This document shows positions 59,636 to 64,000 of a DNA stretch of 64,000 nt, in pieces; position 1 is the first letter of the stretch, and every line of letters begins with the position of its first letter. The stretch covers positions 124,001 through 188,000 of the forward strand of contig NZ_DLHA01000028.1 of NCBI RefSeq assembly GCF_002482975.1, given 5' to 3'. The position numbers and the translations under genes were made by a program. The DNA is from Flavobacterium sp. UBA7680 (GTDB taxonomy: Bacteria > Bacteroidota > Bacteroidia > Flavobacteriales > Flavobacteriaceae). Under the pieces are notes generated by a model, which did not search any database, was not told where the DNA came from, and was given only the letters and a program-made list of their open reading frames with translations.

Positions 59636-60838
59636 TTATTTACCGTCTACATAATCTTGTAAATAGCTGAATCTTTCTGTAAGTTTTCCGTTTTCGGTGA
59701 TTTTGGCGCGTTTTAAAATTCCGTCTTTATCTCCGTTGAAAAAAGCTGGAATTACATGTTCCATAAATTGTTCTCCAAAACCTTCGCTGGCATCTTTTGG
59801 AATTTCGCATGGAAGATTATCAACCGCCATAACAACAACTGCAGCCGGATGAAAAATATCTACTTCTTTATCTTCTAAAGGAAAGTAACCATAAATAGGT
59901 TCTGCAATTGTCGAAGAACGAAGCGTACTTGCAATTGGTCCGTTTACGTCGCAGGAAATATCTGCCACAACTTTTAGTTTGCAGTCACTTGCGTTTAACA
60001 TTTCTCTCGTCAAAATCATTGGAGCATTACTCGCATAAAAATGACCTGCAAAATAGATATCAGAAACTTTCGTGAATTTTTCAAAATCTGAAGTATAAGC
60101 TTCTGGGTTTTCAACAAAATCATTAAAATCTAAAACCTGACCATCAATACGTTTGTTGTATTCTAAAACATCTAACTGAACATAAACTGCCTGAGCATAT
60201 TTTTTAGTCAGATAATTATCTACTGTGATTTCTTTTACTTTAATGGCATCCAAAATTTCCTTTGCTCCACTCCCAACCTTTCCTGTTCCGGTTATTACAA
60301 ATTTTAAAGCTGGCATCGTAATACGCTTTAAATGCATAATCAAAGCCTCTTTTCCCGAAAGGGTTTCTGCTTTTGGAAGTTTAAATAATTCGAATTTAAT
60401 TCCGAAGGCGCGGATTCCGTTATATACACCAACCATTCCGGCATATTTACCAAAACCAATTAATCGACGATCCAATGAATCAACAATAGTTTCATGATCG
60501 TATAAATCAATATTTTTTTCTAAAATCGCCTGAAGTAATTTCTTGTTATGCGGCTGTTTTTTTATCGTATGAGAAAAAAAGAAATACGCTTTGTTTGGAA
60601 TTAAATTATCAACAGGAACTTCTTTTACACCAAAAAGAACATCACAATCCGAAACATCTTCTGTAACGGTTATTCCCATGTTTTTATATTCTGCATCAGA
60701 AAAAATTCTAATATCTGAACTTTCTACTTCAACTGAAGCGTCATGATAGACTTGTTTTAGTTTTGTCAGCTCATTTGGAGAAAAAACAACTCTTCTGTCT
60801 GGTGGGTTTTTTCTTTCTTTTATTATTCCAAATTTCAT
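59636..60838 (-). CDS. NAD(P)-dependent oxidoreductase of the AlaDH/PNT–saccharopine dehydrogenase type
   Basis: A 400-residue protein. The N-terminal domain has the AlaDH/PNT opening MKFGIIKERKNPPDRRVVFSP. HETIVD and GFGKYAGMVGVYNGIRAFG come next. The nucleotide-binding part is ALKFVITGTGKVGSGAKEIL (GxGxxG), and the end has DISCDVNGPIASTLRSSTI. It resembles lysine-forming saccharopine dehydrogenases and transhydrogenase alpha subunits. The substrate cannot be fixed from sequence; no lysine genes adjoin. Confidence 0.8.
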   Translation of the reverse strand: MKFGIIKERKNPPDRRVVFSPNELTKLKQVYHDASVEVESSDIRIFSDAEYKNMGITVTEDVSDCDVLFGVKEVPVDNLIPNKAYFFFSHTIKKQPHNKKLLQAILEKNIDLYDHETIVDSLDRRLIGFGKYAGMVGVYNGIRAFGIKFELFKLPKAETLSGKEALIMHLKRITMPALKFVITGTGKVGSGAKEILDAIKVKEITVDNYLTKKYAQAVYVQLDVLEYNKRIDGQVLDFNDFVENPEAYTSDFEKFTKVSDIYFAGHFYASNAPMILTREMLNASDCKLKVVADISCDVNGPIASTLRSSTIAEPIYGYFPLEDKEVDIFHPAAVVVMAVDNLPCEIPKDASEGFGEQFMEHVIPAFFNGDKDGILKRAKITENGKLTERFSYLQDYVDGK

Positions 60839-61085
60839 TTAAATAAATTTAAAGCATTTAATAATATAACTTTTTACATCGTATTTGTTTCAAATATAAC
60901 AAATATTGTTAAATTTTTGTTTCTAATTTACTATTTAGAATGTTTAAAAACCGTTAGTAGCTGAAAAACAAAGAAATAAAAAAAACAGTTCTTAAAATTA
61001 TGTTAAAAAGGCGTTTTTAAACCATCAAAAACTGAGAATACAACAAAATTGAATTCGATATATTTGTTTTTAAAGAACGATGCAA

Positions 61086-62282
61086 ATGATTTTCCTTAAA
61101 AAAACAAAGATACCACAAATACTTTTCTCAGTATTAGTTTTAAGCTCTTGTGGTAATGACAATAAAACAAAAACAGCTACTACTCCAACAGTCGAAGATA
61201 CTTTACCTAAAATGAAGCCGTTAGGTCCTGAAAAGAAAATTTCACAGGCTTATAAAAATTCGGTAATTGGCAGAATAAATCATTTTTATTATAAAAACTG
61301 GCCCAACAACAGCATGAACGGAAGCTTTTTAGTCGCCCGAAATGGTCAGATTATTTACGAAAAATACAATGGTTTTGCCAATAAAAATGAAGGAACTAAA
61401 ATAACTGCTGAAACGCCTGTACAAATTGCTTCCGTAAGCAAAGTATTGACTGCAACAGCCGTTTTAAAATTGGTTAATGCTGGTAAAATTGATTTGGACC
61501 AAAAAGTAAATACAATTTTAAAAACGTTTCCCTACGAAGACTGCACGATTAGAATGCTTTTAAGTCATCGCACTGGAATGCGTAATTATGCTTATTTTAC
61601 AGATCACGATAAATCAGTTTGGGACAGACATAATCAGCTGACCAATAAAGATATTTTAAATCTTTTGGCGACTAAAGATATTGGTTTAGAATCTAAAACA
61701 GGAACTCGTTTCAGCTATTGCAATACTAATTATGCAATGCTGGCGCTTATCATTGAAAAAATCACTGGTTTGACCTATAAAGAAGCAATGTCTCAAATGA
61801 TTTTCAAACCTTTAGGAATGACGCATACGTATGTTTTTGATGATGACAAAGACAGAAAAACGATTGTTCCGTCATATAAAGGAAATGGTGCAGAAATTGG
61901 TTTTGATTATCTGGACAATGTTTACGGAGATAAAAATGTTTTTTCAACCGTAAGAGATCTTCTAAAGTTTGATCGTGCAAGACAATCACCTGATTTTTTA
62001 AAACCTGAATTATTAAAACAAGTTTATACGGGTTACAGCAACGAACGTAAAGGAACTAAAAATTACGGTTTAGGAATTAGAATGATTAATTGGGAAACCG
62101 GTCAAAACTATTATTTTCACAATGGCTGGTGGCATGGCAATACCTCATCTTACATTACTTTAATGAAAGAGAATGTTACCATTATTGCGTTGTCTAACAA
62201 AATGACAAGAAACACTTATGCCGTTCGCAAATTAGCTCCAATTTTTGGGGATTATCCTTTTAATTTTAAAGACGAGGAATAA
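61086..62282 (+). CDS. Serine beta-lactamase-fold hydrolase, lipoprotein
   Basis: A 398-residue protein from ATG 61086 (MIFLKKTK). The lipobox is VLSSC. The penicillin-binding-protein-like fold has S-x-x-K in IASVSKVLTATAVLKL, Y-x-N in SYCNTNYAMLALIIEK and the HNG/HGN words of the third motif in YFHNGWWHGNTS. Probably an esterase or peptidase acting in the periplasm. It stands alone before ssrA. Confidence 0.88.
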   Translation: MIFLKKTKIPQILFSVLVLSSCGNDNKTKTATTPTVEDTLPKMKPLGPEKKISQAYKNSVIGRINHFYYKNWPNNSMNGSFLVARNGQIIYEKYNGFANKNEGTKITAETPVQIASVSKVLTATAVLKLVNAGKIDLDQKVNTILKTFPYEDCTIRMLLSHRTGMRNYAYFTDHDKSVWDRHNQLTNKDILNLLATKDIGLESKTGTRFSYCNTNYAMLALIIEKITGLTYKEAMSQMIFKPLGMTHTYVFDDDKDRKTIVPSYKGNGAEIGFDYLDNVYGDKNVFSTVRDLLKFDRARQSPDFLKPELLKQVYTGYSNERKGTKNYGLGIRMINWETGQNYYFHNGWWHGNTSSYITLMKENVTIIALSNKMTRNTYAVRKLAPIFGDYPFNFKDEE

Positions 62283-62284
62283 AA

Positions 62285-62370
62285 TAGTCATAAAGTCGAA
62301 AGTCAAAAGTCTTAAAGTCAAACACTTTAAAAACTTTACGCCTTTCGACTTTTGACTTTCGAATTTTTCT
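62285..62370. repeat. 'aaagtcgaaagtcaaaagt' inverted spacer
   Basis: AAGTCGAAAGTCAAAAGTC on the left is complemented by CGACTTTTGACTTTCG on the right, forming a hairpin between the hydrolase and the ssrA promoter. Confidence 0.55.
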
Positions 62371-62403
62371 GAAATTTTTAATAGAAAGTAATTTCAAATA
62401 CTC

Positions 62404-62411
62404 TAAATTTG
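62404..62411 (+). promoter_or_regulatory. ssrA promoter -7 box TAAATTTG
   Basis: Exact TAnnTTTG, 14 bp before the mature 5' end of tmRNA. Confidence 0.7.
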
Positions 62412-62425
62412 CAGACTTAATTTTT

Positions 62426-62820
62426 GGGGTCGACTGGTTTTGACAGCAAGTCGAATTGAACAGTAAGCACGTCGAGCATTGAGACCTTGCTCGTAAATAT
62501 AAGATCTCAAACTTTTACACGGCGAAAATAATTACGCTTTAGCTGCATAATCCGAATCATAGTAAGATTGCGCCACGTCTCTACAAGGTAGAGAAGCTGG
62601 ATTCTCCTGGAAAGCCTTGGTTTGTGGCGTTCCGTCAAGGGGAACCGTAAAAATAAACCTAGATATCCATGAGCTTCGGGTGGGTTTCGAAACTAAAGAA
62701 GATAAGTGTTCGGTGGCTGTTTCTGGCCTAGCTTGACATCGAAAATCTAATCAGGAAATAAGCGTGTAGAAAGCTCTTTAGTTGCTTGTTTGGACCCGGG
62801 TTCGATTCCCGGCGACTCCA
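62426..62820 (+). ncRNA. ssrA: tmRNA
   Basis: Acceptor GGGGTCG pairs with CGACTCC (with G3-U70 as needed by AlaRS), discriminator A; T-arm region GGGTTCGATTCCC. The tag frame (62521-62550) reads GENNYALAA and a stop codon, the Bacteroidota tag. It rescues stalled ribosomes and marks their products for proteolysis. The CCA end is not fully encoded. Confidence 0.97.
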
Positions 62821-62821
62821 C

Positions 62822-62860
62822 AAAAAAGCCTGTAAACTTTATTGTTTACAGGCTTTTTTT
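62822..62860. terminator. Bidirectional terminator after ssrA
   Basis: Hairpin AAAAAAGCCTGTAAAC/GTTTACAGGCTTTTTT between tmRNA and the convergent glycosylase gene. Confidence 0.9.
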
Positions 62861-62867
62861 AATTTAC

Positions 62868-63365
62868 TTAAATAATTGTTTTGCGTAATTCTGAATAAGA
62901 AGCAACGAGATCACTAAGTGTAAATCCACGATTTAGACCACTAGGGTTAGGCAGTATCCAAACTTTGGCTCCACAAAAATCTTCAGGTTGTAATCCCCAC
63001 ATAATTTGTTTTTTACCTGAAAAAGCTTTGTAGGCGGCTTTACCAAGAAAAGCAATATACTTAGGCTTGAATTGCTTGATCTTACCCTTAAAAATCTCAA
63101 TTGCATCATCAAATTCCTCTTTTGATAGCTGATCTGCACGAGAAGTTGCTCTCGCTACAGCTGTAGTCAAACCAAATCCAAAGTCTAAAATATTAATATC
63201 GTTTATAGCTTCTATTTGATAGGGAGTAAAACCAGCCTGATGTAATACTTTCCAGAATCGATTGCTTCTTCCCGAAAAGTGATGTCCATCTGATGCAGAT
63301 TTTAAGCCAGGATTAATTCCACAAAAAAGCACATTTAAATTTTCTTTGATAATATCAGTTAACAT
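62868..63365 (-). CDS. mug: G/U mismatch-specific DNA glycosylase
   Basis: A 165-residue protein started at MLTDIIKENL (63365). Uracil-DNA-glycosylase-superfamily motifs of the Mug type: VLFCGINPGLKSA (GINPG active-site loop) and VWILPNPSGLNRGFTL (NPSGLN). It removes uracil or ethenocytosine mispaired with G. It ends 8 bp from the tmRNA terminator. Confidence 0.94.
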   Translation of the reverse strand: MLTDIIKENLNVLFCGINPGLKSASDGHHFSGRSNRFWKVLHQAGFTPYQIEAINDINILDFGFGLTTAVARATSRADQLSKEEFDDAIEIFKGKIKQFKPKYIAFLGKAAYKAFSGKKQIMWGLQPEDFCGAKVWILPNPSGLNRGFTLSDLVASYSELRKTII

Positions 63366-63508
63366 TATGAAATTCAAATTGATTAGTTATAAGTTTAAAA
63401 ATATCAATTACTTTATACAGAATTTTGATAGTAACTAAGTTAAATAATTAAAGAGTAACTAAAAAACTACTGTATTTTAGTGACGAAAAACATCACAATA
63501 TCTTACAA

Positions 63509-64000
63509 TTAATTTCCTTTTGCAATAAAACCCGGAACGCCAGTTTTAACTACTCCATTAAATCTCTGTCTGGTCTTGATACTATTAATTTGCTCGAAAG
63601 CATCTTCTGGCAAAAGACTAATGTCAAAATTTTCATGAGCGCGCGTCAGGGTTTTAGGAGTAGTAAGTAAGGTTGTACCGCGTTGTACCGCCCAACTCAA
63701 CAATACTTGTGCAGGTGTTTTTTTAATTTTTTCTGCAATCTCTAAAATAGTTTCATCTTCAATTGGTCCAGGTTTTATTCCATGTCCAAGTGGAGCAAAA
63801 GCTAAAAAAATAATACCTTTCTCTTTACAATACTCAAGAAGCTCTGTTTCGGGCAGATAAGGATGTGATTCAACCTGAATCGCTGCTGGTTTTATTCTCG
63901 CTGCTTCATAGATAGAAATAAGCTCTTTTAAACTAATATCAGATAAACCAATTGATCTGCATTTACCACTATCAACAAGATTTTCCATCGCTCTCCAGGT
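63509..64000 (-). CDS. Aldo/keto reductase (partial, C-terminal 163 residues)
   Basis: The frame runs in from beyond the window end (TWRAMENLVDSGKCRSIGLSD), so the ATG at 63988 is internal, not the start. AKR features are ESHPYLPETELLEYCKEKGI, FAPLGHG and PAQVLLSWAVQRGTTLLTTPK, the NADPH-binding C-terminal part of the TIM barrel. The catalytic Tyr and Lys lie outside the window. It reduces small aldehydes or ketones; substrate unknown. Confidence 0.9.
   Translation of the reverse strand, partial: TWRAMENLVDSGKCRSIGLSDISLKELISIYEAARIKPAAIQVESHPYLPETELLEYCKEKGIIFLAFAPLGHGIKPGPIEDETILEIAEKIKKTPAQVLLSWAVQRGTTLLTTPKTLTRAHENFDISLLPEDAFEQINSIKTRQRFNGVVKTGVPGFIAKGN

Noticed and set aside
61086..62282. 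A true antibiotic-resistance beta-lactamase
   Set aside because: The motifs fit the broad serine-hydrolase (esterase/PBP-like) family and nothing specific to resistance enzymes is seen.

Overview
The window reads as the chromosome of a Flavobacterium-like member of the Bacteroidota. The DNA is AT-rich. Many genes are preceded by the Bacteroidota -7 box TAnnTTTG (dps, oxyR, kup, rsmB, ilvE, marR, ssrA). The tmRNA encodes the tag GENNYALAA. The gene stock is also typical (LETM1-related biofilm protein, MnmD, OMP_b-brl receptor, short MenE, SulP plus carbonic anhydrase).

Layout. 0-1 kb: the start of an RNA ligase gene with five minus-strand tRNA genes upstream of it. 1-3.6 kb: a secreted tail-collar-like protein, a small lipoprotein and two or three very small genes. 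3.6-7.1 kb: a two-component system whose response regulator and kinase are separated by two unknown genes, then an XRE regulator. 7.2-11 kb: a large repeat protein and a lipoprotein, each near tRNA-like genes. 11-22 kb: an RNA repair and RNA quality-control island (below). 22-29 kb: a MarR-controlled fatty-acid beta-oxidation operon. 29-64 kb: mostly housekeeping genes: chitinase, SodC, carbonic anhydrase and SulP, Dps/OxyR, MnmD, IlvE, an ECF sigma operon, Kup, an RNA m5C methyltransferase, MenE, an outer-membrane receptor, FumC, tmRNA, Mug and a partial aldo/keto reductase.

The main discovery is in the 11-22 kb island. A TROVE/Ro60 protein (18513-20039) and the RNA ligase RtcB (15737-17158) flank a 644-bp non-coding stretch (17793-18436). 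I read it as a tandem array of six Y-RNA-like units. Each unit has an outer helix, a strictly kept 7-nt strand UGYCGUN facing an 8-9 nt strand, an inner helix and then (U)ACUUCG. The helix sequences differ completely between units, yet both strands change together, which is strong evidence for RNA structure. Two units carry a tRNA mimic in circularly permuted order (T-arm, closed acceptor stem, D-arm). The promoters of Ro60, the array and rtcB share a 25-bp dyad 6-7 nt upstream of their -7 boxes. A WYL-domain regulator next door (21029-22066) is the obvious candidate reader. The same strand continues into an S24-like protein, TatD, a DUF434 protein, an unknown protein, a zinc-finger SDR lacking its catalytic tyrosine, and a set of odd tRNA-like genes.

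The ligation and Ro roles follow from known families. The regulatory circuit, the Ro binding of the array and any decoy role for the odd tRNAs are inference.
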